Below are positions 10,715 through 21,123 of a stretch of 35,960 nucleotides of DNA, piece after piece (position 1 is the stretch's first letter; each line of letters starts with the position of its first letter). The position numbers and the translations under genes were made by a program. The notes under the pieces are model-generated. The model ran no database searches and had not been told where the DNA came from. It was given only the letters and a program-made list of their open reading frames with translations. The DNA comes from Chloromonas sp. AAM2 (taxonomy: Eukaryota; Chlorophyta; Chlorophyceae; Chlamydomonadales; Chlamydomonadaceae): the NCBI GenBank assembly GCA_004335635.1, contig QAXH01002012.1, forward strand, positions 1 to 35,960, written 5' to 3'.

Positions 10715-13050
10715 ATGGCGTTCCTCATGCCTGTTGTGGAGAAGGTGAGGCTTGCCTGAGCCTGCACCCGTGTGTAACCTCAGACGCTCAAAGCCTGGTC
10801 CTTGTTTGCATATCATCTCTTGCAGGTCGGCCTGCAGCTTTTGTTGGAACCACAAACGTCAGGGATGATTTTCAGAGCTGCAAGGTAGGTGGGTCAGGAG
10901 ACCCGAGGCGCAGCATGCAGCCAGCAGTTTCTGTGCGTGCTAGCTGAAACACGCACCGAGTTGACACATGGCGGTAAGGCATGAGGCTTACCTGTGAAGC
11001 CATGTCCAGCCTGAGCCACTCATGCAGCTCGGTCCAAAACCATGCAAACAAGAAAAGTTTCTGCAATTCACAAGCTTGCTGTGCAATTGCAGTTCCTCCA
11101 TCGGCGTGGTTCTGCCAGCATACCAGAGCTACAAGGCGATTGAGAACAGACAGGACAAGTCGCAAGACGAACAATGGTAAGTTGTTAACAGAGAGTTTTT
11201 CTGTTAACAACATCATCTACCTTAGCAGCTGACCGGCACTGATGTGTTTGGGTCCACTTCTTTGCCAAACGCTTGTGCAAGCAACAGCAATGAAGCAAGG
11301 TCAGGTAGTTCTGGAGGGCTCAGTGGGCAGGCCGGCCCCAGCAGCGGACCATCACAGTGCTGAAATTTACTCATGGCCGCCAATGCACAGCCCTGCTCAT
11401 GTTGATGAAATAAGGACCATAGCAACTCGGTGTCAGTTCGCCTGAATGTATCGCGGGACAAGCAGGGTCACAAGGTCGGCTGTGTCAGACAACTCATGCC
11501 GGCTAAACAATCAGCTACACGACAGAAACGTTTCTGTCCCACGTACTGGATAACAAAAGTGGTAACTCGCAAGCCCCGAGTGCCCTCAAGCTTCAAACCC
11601 CACCCATGGATCCTATACCTGATTAGACATTGTAAATCCAGAAGTGCACACCTGCCCCAGCCTACAGGCAAGCGTATTCCACTTTGCTTCACAGGCTCAC
11701 TTACTGGGTCATCTATGGCGCACTGACCCTGATAGAGGGGCCGACTGACCAGAGCCTAGCCAAGTGAGTCATGCCACCAGTTCGAGCTGACTCAGACTTA
11801 ATCAGACTTCCACGGTAGGAGCTTACATATGTGGGTTGAGTGGCCTTGGCACAGCACGTGGCAGCCCATCACGTGTGGCAAGCGGTCTTGTGAGCCCATG
11901 CAAGTGCATGCGCCACCATATGCATTGCAGCTACGCGTGCATGCATTCGCCGGAGTGAACATAGCATGAGAAAGACGTGCATGGGGCTCAGTGCCTGTCC
12001 TTCTTTGTGATGACAGCAGGATACCGTACTACTGGCATGCGAAGTTTGCTCTGCTCTTGTGGCTTCAACTACCACAGACGCAGGTATGGGCCAATGCACA
12101 CCCATATACCCTGGAGTGGCCCTGCACATGTCATGTCATAGAATCGAAAGGCTGCATCGGATAAGCACTGGAAGCCTGCAACGGCCCAGGCCCTTCATAG
12201 AATGCAATCATAGCAGCTGCATCGCCCTAAAGACAGCCACGATGGCGGCATGCAAGTGCTGCAATGCAATGTCTGACGGCTAAGGAGAAGCAAGCAACCT
12301 TGACAAGCCTATGCACAAGAGCTGGCCTTGTAAGAAGGCACCTGATTTGCCGAGCTCCTGTGCTCAAAGTGATGCGATCTACAGCATTTTGTTGTATTGT
12401 CCGATGTGAAGCCCAGACACAGCATGCAGACTTGGGCGAACGAAATCAACAGTGACTGTCTGTTTGTGTGCAGGGCGCCAAGGTGCTCTACACGCGCTAC
12501 CTGCGGCCCATGGTGGCACGTTTTGAACCCAAGATTGACGTGTGCATCGACAAAGTGGGCTCTGCTCTCGTGAGTTCACACCTCTGCCCTGCATCTGCCC
12601 ATTCCAATTGACGTCAGAGGAGCACTTTTTCTGTGTTGGCCAGGACCAGCTTTTGTCGCACAAGCCAGTTGTGTTGTGCTCCTGCTTACAAACAGCCGGT
12701 ACCTGGCCGGTGCACAGGCTCAGACAGCCAGGGCTACCAGAGCTTCAAACTAGGCTTGCATCCAGGTTTGCATCCAGAGACAACATGGCCAACATTACAG
12801 GCAATGCTCCGCGTTGGTGGCTTGCCCGCAGATGATGTTCTACACCATGTATAAGGTCCCTCTGGACAACGTGTCTGCCCTAGGCGCATATGGTCTAGCT
12901 CAGGTGATGGCCTTCTTCCGCTGGTTCAGCGACCCCAACAGCGGGTCAGCGCCAGGCAAGGGCTCGCCACCGGCCACCGGATCGGTGCCTGCTGGTCAAT
13001 TCAATGCAGCTAACCACCTCAGCGGTGCTAGTCAGTTCATCACCAGCTGA
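10715..13050 (+). CDS. HVA22/TB2/DP1 family (REEP-like) ER membrane-shaping protein
   Basis: Proteins of this family insert hairpins in the ER membrane and curve tubules; plant HVA22 members also affect vesicle traffic. Exons are 10715-10744, 10826-10884, 11093-11176, 11695-11763, 12020-12083, 12474-12569 and 12832-13050. All phases match, for 206 residues. The domain is recognisable in order: GVVLPAYQSYKAIE, then WLTYWVIYGALTLIEGPTD, then IPYYWHAKFALLLWLQLPQT, then GAKVLYTRYLRP and the FEPKID motif. The first hydrophobic stretch is short and the start is the first ATG of the frame that splices into it. The C-terminus (residues about 155-206) is Gly/Ser/Pro-rich and not conserved. The gene is complete, of normal family length, with TGTAA 16 nt past the stop. 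It is divergent from the golgin, another secretory-pathway gene. Confidence 0.92.
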
Positions 13051-13065
13051 TCATGTTTGCATGCG

Positions 13066-13070
13066 TGTAA
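13066..13070 (+). promoter_or_regulatory. TGTAA poly(A) signal of the HVA22-like gene
   Basis: TGTAA, the usual chlorophyte polyadenylation signal, starts 16 nt after the stop codon. The very short 3' UTR this implies is possible but tight, so cleavage farther downstream cannot be excluded. Confidence 0.55.
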
Positions 13071-15306
13071 TTCGTTTCACCACCCACCTCTGATTGTGTG
13101 AGTACACATGGGTGCATGGGCAGGCCTACAAGCTTGTAGATGCAAGGCTGAGATCACGATTTTGATCCCTGGGCGTTCCTCATGCGAGCCCCATGGGGTG
13201 GCCACCACAGCAGCAACCAACCCCTGATGATCCGATGGGAGATTCGCTGTCTTGGTAGTGAAAGCAAGGACAGGCTAGTGAGGTAGCCCTCGCACTTAGC
13301 GATAATGTTTTTGCCCAAAGCCGGCCTGCAAAAGTTTGGTCACACAAACTTGATCAAAGAGCGGCTATTGCGCCGAGGTGAGTGGCAACGCCGGTGAAAG
13401 CCAAAAAAAGAAGTTTGCCAGTTCTGGGACAGTTTGTGTGAATAGGTCTGTATTAACGCCAGGAACCGTTGTGCGTCAGTAAACATGTGTATGTGCGTGT
13501 GTGTGAACCGCACATGGGGTGAACAGCGGGGTGAACATCGCGTGTTGTGGTAGACGGTGCACTGCCATACCCTTTGTATTGCAACAGGACACACGAACAG
13601 TCACCACATGAACCTATTAAATTGTCCCAGAACTGGCAAACTTCTTTTTTTTTGGCAGTGTCCGTCAAACTGTTGTGCGGATCTGGGCCAGTGCATCTGC
13701 TGATTGAAACAAGCACACATTGGGTGCACGTGCTGATACGATAACTTGCTGTCATGCACATCACGGAATAATGCAATGATGTTGCTTCACAGGATGCAGC
13801 AGTGACACTATCCAAAGCAACTGCTATGTGTGTGGTTTGTGCGTTCATTCTGCGTGGAGATGGCACGTTCGTCCTGCTCTGTCTTCTTTGTTGCTGGACT
13901 GGCTCCTCTCGTACATTTCTTATTTTGACAGGCGCAGCCTTGTCCACTTTGACTGCAGGTTTGTCGCTCGTACTAGCTGCTCTGATGATCTCCTTTAGGT
14001 CTTGTGCTCGGATGCTACACTTGTTGTCTCTGGCATCGATCAAGTCATCCTTGCAAGGGTGTGCCCTCCTTTGAGTATAGTACTGCGTGTGCTTGTCGCT
14101 GCTAGTATGTTTGTGGTCATTTTTGGTGACATTGTTTGCACCATTTTATTCGACTGTCGTTGTGCTTTCCGAGTGAGGCAATGGTTGGCATTGCTGGTGC
14201 TCAGCGGTGGCGCTGATGCAGCACTGCAGCGATACTTGTAGCCAATACATGCGTAGAGGGTGGAGCTGTTTTGCCCGGCATTTAGTGTACTAGGAATCCC
14301 TGCCATCTGTGCCGCACAGCAGCCGTTGCCAGGAAATGTGGCCAAGCTGCACAACCCAATGCGCAGATGATCGCGTCTACGCTAGAGCTCCCCTAATCTG
14401 GCTATTGAATGTTGTAATTGTCAATATGTGCAAGGAGTTGCATTCGACATCAGGCCTGACCAGGGCCAAGAGCCCGAGATGCGCAGGTCAGATTACCCAT
14501 CATGCCCTCTTTGATACCGAGGAACACACGATCATTTGAATGTGAGCTGCAGATGCACAACCTCCGCTTTCACACTTCGTGCTAGGTACCAACACTCCTT
14601 TGCATCCCTGAGAAAAAGAACATAAACCCAACAATCAATTCGCATTCAGTGCTATCAAGTGGTTAAGGCCTCCAATCCTTGCGGTATACAAACCAAGGTC
14701 ACTGGCGTACAAACGAAGAAGACACTAGACGCATCAAGAGCACCAGCAAACACCCCGGCAATGCATCCAGGTGTACTAAGGAATGAGATTTAGGCACTCT
14801 TAAAGCAATACAGCGATGAGAGATCTGTATGAAAGAGGTGTCACACTAGAAGCACATTGTAGCAAAACGTAAGCGTGTAGATCAGTGCTGGTACCTGGCA
14901 ATGCCCTTCATCAACGCGACACCCAGTCGCCTGACCTGCTGACAGCATGCATGGGCATGTATGCTGGACCTCCTAGCAGCACTATCATTGCACAAAAAGA
15001 AAAGGAAACAAATGCCGATCCACTGGAGGAATGTTGCGTGATAGGTCCGTGAGGTTTGCAGGCTGGATGCCTACAGTGACACCCTTAAAAAACAATCTTG
15101 AAGATAGCTCATTCTCCATCCATCGAGTGACACAGGTAGTGTACAAGGTGGGATAAGTGGTGACTGGAATGGGTGTCATTGCAAATGGATGCCATGCCAT
15201 GTGGCACAACCGTCATGGAAAGGATTGTCGCCATGACGATTTGGCAATCAGAGTAACAGCTGTTGGTGGCCCCATCACGTCTCCCCGGTGCGCCTGAACA
15301 GCGCTC
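13071..15306. other. Gene-poor region between HVA22-like and C83 genes
   Basis: No exon set with family similarity was found. It contains the inverted-repeat element at 13400-13655, a GT-rich microsatellite near 13489-13505, and a tRNA-like patch near 13107-13180 (A-box-like TGGGTGCATGG and a TTTTGATCCC resembling a T-loop). On the minus strand an open stretch at about 14043-13790 encodes a charged sequence beginning MIDARDNKCSIRAQDLKEI; it lacks recognised domains, clear splice partners or a TGTAA, so it is not called as a gene. No TGTAA was seen for the 3' end of the C83 gene. Confidence 0.5.
13400..13655. mobile_element. Short terminal-inverted-repeat element (MITE-like), copy A
   Basis: Both ends carry the same sequence in inverted orientation: GCC, a run of 7-9 A, then GAAGTTTGCCAGTTCTGGG, continuing ACA(G/A)TTT. 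The pair encloses 256 bp with no transposase frame. The core TTTGCC(A/G)GTTCTGGGACA recurs at 20480 and at both ends of 21972-22370, which shows a family. No clear target-site duplication is visible. A non-autonomous DNA transposon is the likeliest reading. Confidence 0.6.
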
Positions 15307-18300
15307 TCACACCATGCTGCTGCCGTCACTGCTGGTCCCCGCATCCCTCACAAGCAGGCCCCGCTCTTCCCGGCCCCCCTTGTAGCCCCCGGCCCCGAAC
15401 CCCGCCCCGTCAGACGGCCACCTGCCCCTGCCTGCCACTTCGACCTCCCCGCTATCAGTTGGAGCCAGTGCAGACCGCTCCCTGCGCCCATACCGCCACA
15501 CCAACGCCACCATCAGCCCCAATCCCGCCCCCGCAACCAGCATTCCCACCGCTAAAACCGACACAGCCGCAGTCGACATGCCGTCACTCTTCTCACTGTC
15601 CCCCGCTTTCCCAGTCGTTTCCAACGCCATCGTGGCCTGCACACGTGGCAAGCCGTTGTCCAAGCCTGGAGGGATGGTGATTGGGCTGCTGCCTAGCTGG
15701 TTGCCGTACTGGGCACTGGACCAGACAAAGGCCAGGCCCCTGGTGAGATGGGACGCGCTGTCCAGGGTTTCACTGGTGCTCTGGTAGAGCTGGGCCACAG
15801 GCACCCACCACGCAACGTACCTGCACACACAGCAATGCGTGGCGGTTCTGTTTTGGCCACAAGACACACAATACCATCACACTCGCCTGACTGTGCACTT
15901 CCACACGCAATGCCTGAGCGCAGAAAACCAAATGCTGCACGTGACAGGGACGCTGCAGGCATGGCCTCTGAGAACCGCAAACACGTGCTCAGCGTGGCCC
16001 CAACAGAGCTCTACTGGGTCGAGTTTGCACTGAGTTTGCCTCGCATGGATAACAGCAATCAGCGTGTGCCCATGACAGAAACCCAAGCATCTTGTAAAAG
16101 GTCGACACGGCAGTGCCTGCATGGTTACGCCTAATGCCCTCCTTTCGACTTACACCTACACTGGCAGCCCAGAGCCATGTGACATGGCCTTTGTGCATGG
16201 TGGTCACATGGCCTTTGTGCATGGTGGTCACATGGCCTTTGTGCATGCTGGTCGCATGGCCTTTGTGCATGCTGGTCTAATGGTCCTTGTCAGCCCTACT
16301 CTCACTTGTATCGCGACACGTCCAACACTAGCACAGAGTCCGAGTCTTTGTGGTACGCGGCGAGGGGCGAGTGGTGGCCACCACCGTGCTCCTGAGGCAC
16401 ATAAAGCAATACGGCTGCTTTTGTTGACATGTTCATGTGTGTATGTGTGTCTATGTGTGTTACTGGTTCACAGAAGTCATGGAAGTCGTGGACAAAGGAA
16501 ATCATGGGCTGGTACATGAAATCATATGGGCGCTGTTATGCATGGCAGCGGCCAGACTGGAGGGTGCATACATAGGGGTGTGGGTATGTGCATAAGGGAC
16601 GCGAAGACGGGTAGCACCTGCTGATGCCGCCTTTGGATGCCACACAAACAGTTCCAGAGGTAGAGCAAACAACCAGCTCGCAAGACGTAAGACGGGTGTG
16701 TCTTGTTTCTTGCGTGGCTACTGCTCCCCTCACTTGACACATGTACACACAACCTATGTATGTATCACACATGAACGCACCAAGACTACTGATCTGTCGA
16801 AGTTGACGATGACGAACATGTCTGGCTGTGCCAGCGCAGTGACAATGGCGTCACGAAATGCATCCACCGTCACCTGAAGACAGAATTGGAGTCATGGGCA
16901 GCTTGTACCAAAATTTCAAGTAGTTGAGGTAGGTATGGGTATCACATTGTATGCACTTGACGTTCGTTCCCAGGATAGGCTGCGATGCAGTGGGGAGTGA
17001 CGTGAAAAGTACAGTTCCTGGCTGCAGCATGCAGCGTGCCGAGTCACCCACAGCAGACCTGTCCTGCTGCACTTTATTGCTGAGCTTGTACTGCTGACCT
17101 GTGCCGCTGACATGTACTGCGGACTTGCGATTGCTGCCTTGTACCGCTGACCTGTACTGCTGACTTGCAATTGCTGCCTTGTACTGCTGACCTGTACCGC
17201 TGACCTGTACCTCTGACCTGTACTGCTGAACTGTACTGCTGGCGTGTACTGCTCACCTGTGAGGGGTCCGAGTACTTGAAGGTTGACGCCACGCCCTGGT
17301 GTGCCCCCAGGAACATGGACAGCTCTTTCAGGGCCATGCCCTGTGGTGCATGGCAGTATGGCACATGGGGTGGGGTGTGCAGTGCAAATGTGCCGCTTAC
17401 AGGTGGTTGTTGCAGCATGGTGGCAAACACTCTTCTCCTGTGTTCGCATGTATTCTGTTGAAATCGCACAAGCGGGCCAGAGAACGAGCATGTAATGTGG
17501 AAAACAGCTGTAGAACATGCACAATCTGGTGCAACCACGCTTTAAAAGTGTTTGCGATCCTGGCCAAGCAGAGCATGCTGCCCACAGAGCAAGCCACGCA
17601 CCTCCTGCCGTACAAGTGTCTGAGGGATCACTTCCTCCGTTGCGTTGTCAAAGACATTGACCTGAGACAGGGCAAACGAAAGCACTGGTGCTGGCACTAT
17701 CACGAAAGGACAGGGCTTGCTACAAGCATGTCTTCAGCCTCTTGTGTAGAGAAAGTAGGGCCTGAAGCATAGCAAAGCACGACGAGTCGGTTCCACAAAC
17801 AGAGCTAGACCTAATCCAAACTCTTTTGGTTGGTGTCTGAACGGGGCTACTATTGCCAACGCAGACAAAGCTACAGCCGAGGCTTGGTTCCTGAGCAGCA
17901 GGCGGTTCACTTGAAAAAAATGTGGTGAGCCTACCATCACTGGAACACCGCTGGACCCCTTGTGGTGCGGGCACCTGACAAATTGGCGCACCTGGTTGTA
18001 GTAAGCATACTGGGAATTGGTGAAGCCTGTGAGGGGATCCTGTGCTGGCCTGGGCGTGTTGAGCGCATTCAGCACCATGACGCTGCTGGCGGGCCCACAG
18101 TAGGCGTCGTTGATTTGGGTGACAAAGTGCTGCCCAAGAAGGAAGTAATCGCCTCGGTAATCCGCATCCAGCAGCCTGTGACATGCATTACACACGGCGT
18201 TGGACATGCATTTGGCGCAGCATTCGGCAGAGATGGTGAGCAGGATGTGTGTTGGTCCGCAAGGCCAGGCACGTGCACAGCATGCACGCAATTCATGCAG

Positions 18301-18591
18301 TGTGCTCAGCCAGTTGCTAGCTGCTGCGTGGTGGTCCATACATGCCATGCCGCTCTGAAAGGCACACAATACACTGCTGACAAGCTCAGGCCTTGGAAAA
18401 CAAGTGCCGAGATGTCAGGGCAACGTTGACGCCCAGGATGGTTTCGCAGCTCACCTAGATTGGCCCGCGCGGGATGACAGCGGTACCAGATTGGGAGGCA
18501 ATAGTAAGTCTGCTCTTGCGGTGGCCAAGTCCGTGGCTAGCAAGAGCAGCAGATGCGTCAACCTGCGCCCAAACCCTGGATTTCCGTGCAT
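15307..18591 (-). CDS. Secreted, membrane-anchored phytochelatin-synthase-like peptidase (family C83)
   Basis: C83 enzymes remove glycine from glutathione or its conjugates, and the full plant enzymes join the product into metal-binding phytochelatins. Exons on the minus strand: 18591-18455, 18175-17992, 17661-17602, 17340-17257, 16873-16781, 16391-16306 and 15820-15307. All phases match, giving 385 residues. A hydrophobic leader (residues 8-27, ending TARA) suggests a signal peptide. The triad is visible: Cys72 in [17 protein letters not shown], His192 in [12 protein letters not shown] and Asp210 in LVLDVSRY; the 18-residue His-Asp spacing equals that of the Arabidopsis enzyme. After the domain come a hydrophilic linker, one transmembrane segment (about 298-323), RYGRRER and a tail of about 60 residues, so the catalytic part should face a lumen or the outside. 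It resembles the short bacterial type without the plant Cys-rich C-terminal domain. In-frame ATGs lie upstream, so the start is not certain. Confidence 0.87.
16182..16277 (+). repeat. Four-copy 24-bp tandem repeat in an intron of the C83 gene
   Basis: The unit ACATGGCCTTTGTGCATGGT plus GGTC is repeated four times, with G-to-C changes in the last two copies. It lies wholly in the last intron of the C83 gene (between exons 16391-16306 and 15820-15307). No stops interrupt it on the plus strand, but nothing suggests translation. Confidence 0.8.
17087..17256 (-). repeat. Minisatellite of about 13-bp units abutting a splice donor
   Basis: About twelve imperfect copies of a 13-bp unit (plus-strand TGTACTGCTGACC) begin exactly at the 5' end of the intron after the exon 17340-17257. 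Read on the gene strand each unit is GGTCAGCAGTACA, close to the authentic donor context CAG/GTGAGCAGTACA. Some units carry a TTGCAATTGCTGCC-type variant. Confidence 0.8.
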
Positions 18592-19002
18592 TTTGTTGCA
18601 GCCTGCCTTGTTGCAAGCAACGAAAAGCAGCAGGCTGCCTATAGGCTCCATATAGTCAGGCCGTGATATTGTCGCGGTGTAGGCGAATAGCAGGCGTCCA
18701 AAACGAGACCAACTGAACCGTCCCAAACGGTAATCAGCACCTGGTCGGACTGAAAGTGGGGTTAGTTCAGGACATAACACAGCTCACGGCCGACACCACG
18801 ACCAACTTGGAGACTGTCGTGGAGATAGTCTTGTCAGCGACAGCAGGTGATTCTCGCTGCAACTCTGTCTGTGTGTACCTGTTCGTGGTTCCGTGAGCAT
18901 TTGGTGGTTGTGATTCCCTGCAGGAGTCATTTACATCAGACTTTGGGGGGCTTGCATGCAGGACAGCACGGCAGACGTCCAGCCTTGTAGCCCCAGAGTG
19001 GC
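18592..19002. promoter_or_regulatory. Divergent intergenic region (C83 gene / Ser-Pro-rich gene)
   Basis: Start codons of the minus-strand C83 gene and the plus-strand frame at 19003 diverge across about 410 bp. The C83 reading frame stays open upstream to about 18780, with further in-frame ATGs, so part of this may be 5' UTR or coding. No TATA box or named motif was seen. Confidence 0.35.
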
Positions 19003-20520
19003 ATGACAAGCAGGCCAAAAGCTGTCGTGTCAACAGCAGCTGGATTTGGAGCTGCAACCACACCAGCGAACAGTCGTCCTCGTTCTCTCTCAATCTCCAG
19101 CAAGCTTCTGGGCTGTTCAACAGGCCCTTATGTTCCGCTGCGTGCGAGGCTCAACGCCAGTTTCCCTCATGACGCACCCTCCATTGGTACCCAGCCCAAC
19201 ATCACAGTGTCACTCACACCCACGAGCCAGTCAACCTCCAAGGTCAGACCTCATGCACTGGCATGCATGCCTCCACCTCAGCTAGCATGGGGAGAGGAGT
19301 CACATGCTGTGCAAGCGCAGCTCATGCAGCCCACCCAGCCACAACAACAAGGCCAAGAAGGAGGCCAGGAAAGCGGCCAAGCGCAACTAAGCATAACGTC
19401 ACCACATACCCAGCCTTTGAATCCCCCCTCACCAGGTGGCAGCAGAACAACGCCATTCGCTTCGCATTTCAGCATCCCACGCTCTCCCTCCCCGCACAGG
19501 TTGCCAACGCCTCCTCTCCACCCACTGCCCCATGCAAATGCTACCACCACCGGCTCCACCAACCACCTCCCACCCTTTGCTGCAGCTCATCCCATTCCTG
19601 CCATCACTAGCCCGCATCCCTCAGCCAGCAAACCGCTGCCTGCAGCCACGGTCGTGCTGCCGGTGGTTGACACAGCACACAGTGCCTTCCAGCACTTGTC
19701 CTGGGGCAAGCGGCACATGTCAAGCAGCCCCAGCAGCCCATCAGACCTGCTCCAACCGTCATTCCAGGAAGCCAGGGCTCGGCTTACAGGCGGTGTCATG
19801 AGCCCTGAGCCGGTATCTCTCACCGGCTGCGTTGCAAGGCGACAGCAGCTCTCAGGCTTTAGCCCATCTTCAGTGCTTCACAACCCCTCTGACCCGCGCC
19901 TGCTACCCACAAGTCTGCCTAAGGTACTCCAACGCACTTTGGAGCAAATCATACTGAGAGGAGGCAATAGTAAGCAACCGGAACAGTCTAAGCCATCAAC
20001 GCCTGCCGTTGCAGCCCCGTGGCTTAGGCAGGCTGAGAGTGGGCCAGATGAAGCCGCAGCGTCTCCACCGCATACCCATATGCTGTGTGGTGCATCAGTG
20101 CCAGCAGGGCATGACATGCTGAGGTTTGCAGAGCCTCGGCACCCGGCTAGCATCGTGGTGCTGTCAGCAAATGCAGCAGACATGGACACATGTTTCGCCA
20201 TGGTTGCCGCCCCAGGTGCATGGCAGAGTGCCACAAGGGTGTGTGCTGCCCAGTTGGACAAAGGCATGTCTACCGGCCCTGTTCCCAGCGGCAGGCAAGG
20301 TTCCCTATGCCAAGGACAAACAGGTTCAGATGAGTGCGCACCGAATAACTTGACTCGTGCAACACGGCGTGTTGGCCTGAGTGTGCAGTCACGAACATTG
20401 CCTGGTGACCTCGCAAGCTCCGCTCTAGCTCGTGCAAGCAGTTGCTCTCCCACGTACAATACGTTACCACGTGTGCACAGAAAAAAAAGAAGTTTGCCAG
20501 TTCTGGGACAACTTGTGTGA
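19003..20520 (+). CDS. Ser/Pro/Thr-rich, intrinsically disordered protein; unknown family
   Basis: An unbroken 505-codon frame. It is low in hydrophobic clusters and rich in Ser, Pro, Thr, His and Gln, with stretches such as SFSPSS-like and TPPLHPLPH; no catalytic domain is recognised. The first ATG is used because no open frame continues upstream. The last dozen codons lie in a transposon-end sequence (20480-20520), and the stop comes from it. A better gene model may splice at 20470 (CCA C/GTGTGC) over that repeat to an acceptor at 20591, where phase matches and the frame stays open and of similar composition to 21041. From there it could join the RING-H2 exon at 21124. If so, this is the disordered N-terminus of a RING-type ubiquitin ligase. 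Both models are inference. Confidence 0.5.
   Translation: MTSRPKAVVSTAAGFGAATTPANSRPRSLSISSKLLGCSTGPYVPLRARLNASFPHDAPSIGTQPNITVSLTPTSQSTSKVRPHALACMPPPQLAWGEESHAVQAQLMQPTQPQQQGQEGGQESGQAQLSITSPHTQPLNPPSPGGSRTTPFASHFSIPRSPSPHRLPTPPLHPLPHANATTTGSTNHLPPFAAAHPIPAITSPHPSASKPLPAATVVLPVVDTAHSAFQHLSWGKRHMSSSPSSPSDLLQPSFQEARARLTGGVMSPEPVSLTGCVARRQQLSGFSPSSVLHNPSDPRLLPTSLPKVLQRTLEQIILRGGNSKQPEQSKPSTPAVAAPWLRQAESGPDEAAASPPHTHMLCGASVPAGHDMLRFAEPRHPASIVVLSANAADMDTCFAMVAAPGAWQSATRVCAAQLDKGMSTGPVPSGRQGSLCQGQTGSDECAPNNLTRATRRVGLSVQSRTLPGDLASSALARASSCSPTYNTLPRVHRKKRSLPVLGQLV
20480..20520 (+). repeat. Solo terminal-repeat sequence of the inverted-repeat element family
   Basis: A run of eight A, then GAAGTTTGCCAGTTCTGGG, then ACAACTTGTGTGA matches the left end of copy A at 13400 through GTGTGA. 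No partner in inverted orientation lies within several hundred bases. It may be a remnant or one end of a larger element. Confidence 0.6.
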
Positions 20521-21123
20521 GATGGACAGTGACGTGGTGGAGGTGTGCATTGACCTTGCCTGGTCATTGCAGGAAGAACATTAACCCCCAGGGGTGCCCA
20601 AGTGGTTCCTGTCTAGTCCTGGAATGGATCTGGATGGATTGCATGGTGGTGCTAGTAGCATTGACAGTCCATCACCTGCATTGACAAGCCTTACCACTAG
20701 CATATCAATGGCTATACCGGCCATGCCCACTATGAGTTTTACACCTGCAAAAGATGGAATCGCAGGGAAGCGTCTGGTAGGTACACGTAGCTTAGAACGG
20801 CAGGGTGAAGTTGGCACAAACCTGGGCAAGGCGAGTCAGGCTCGAGGCGCAGATGCCAGATTTGAACCCGTCTCCATTGCATCCCAGCCATCGCTAAGGG
20901 TTGAGGCTGGGGTCAGTGGCACGGCAGGGGCTGGCAGGCCGCGGCAGCAAGCCATGTGGTTGACATCCACAAGCCATGAAACGTTTTTGAGCCACACGCA
21001 ATGTGCATCCCAGACAAGACGTGCACCTGCATCAACTTCCAGTGCTGAACATTCACCCACATGAATTGTGTGCAGGGCAATGAATGTCCAGCCAGTGCCG
21101 CAATTCCAGCCTAAGGACGGCAG

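Noticed and set aside
13790..14043. Charged minus-strand open frame as a protein gene
   Set aside because: No recognised domain, no good splice sites leading to another exon and no TGTAA; mentioned only in the gene-poor region entry.
19878..20567. Open frame of 229 codons on the minus strand
   Set aside because: It is antisense to the Ser/Pro-rich frame, has no domain, and begins inside the transposon-end repeat. The plus-strand frame is longer and has a plausible start and splice partners.
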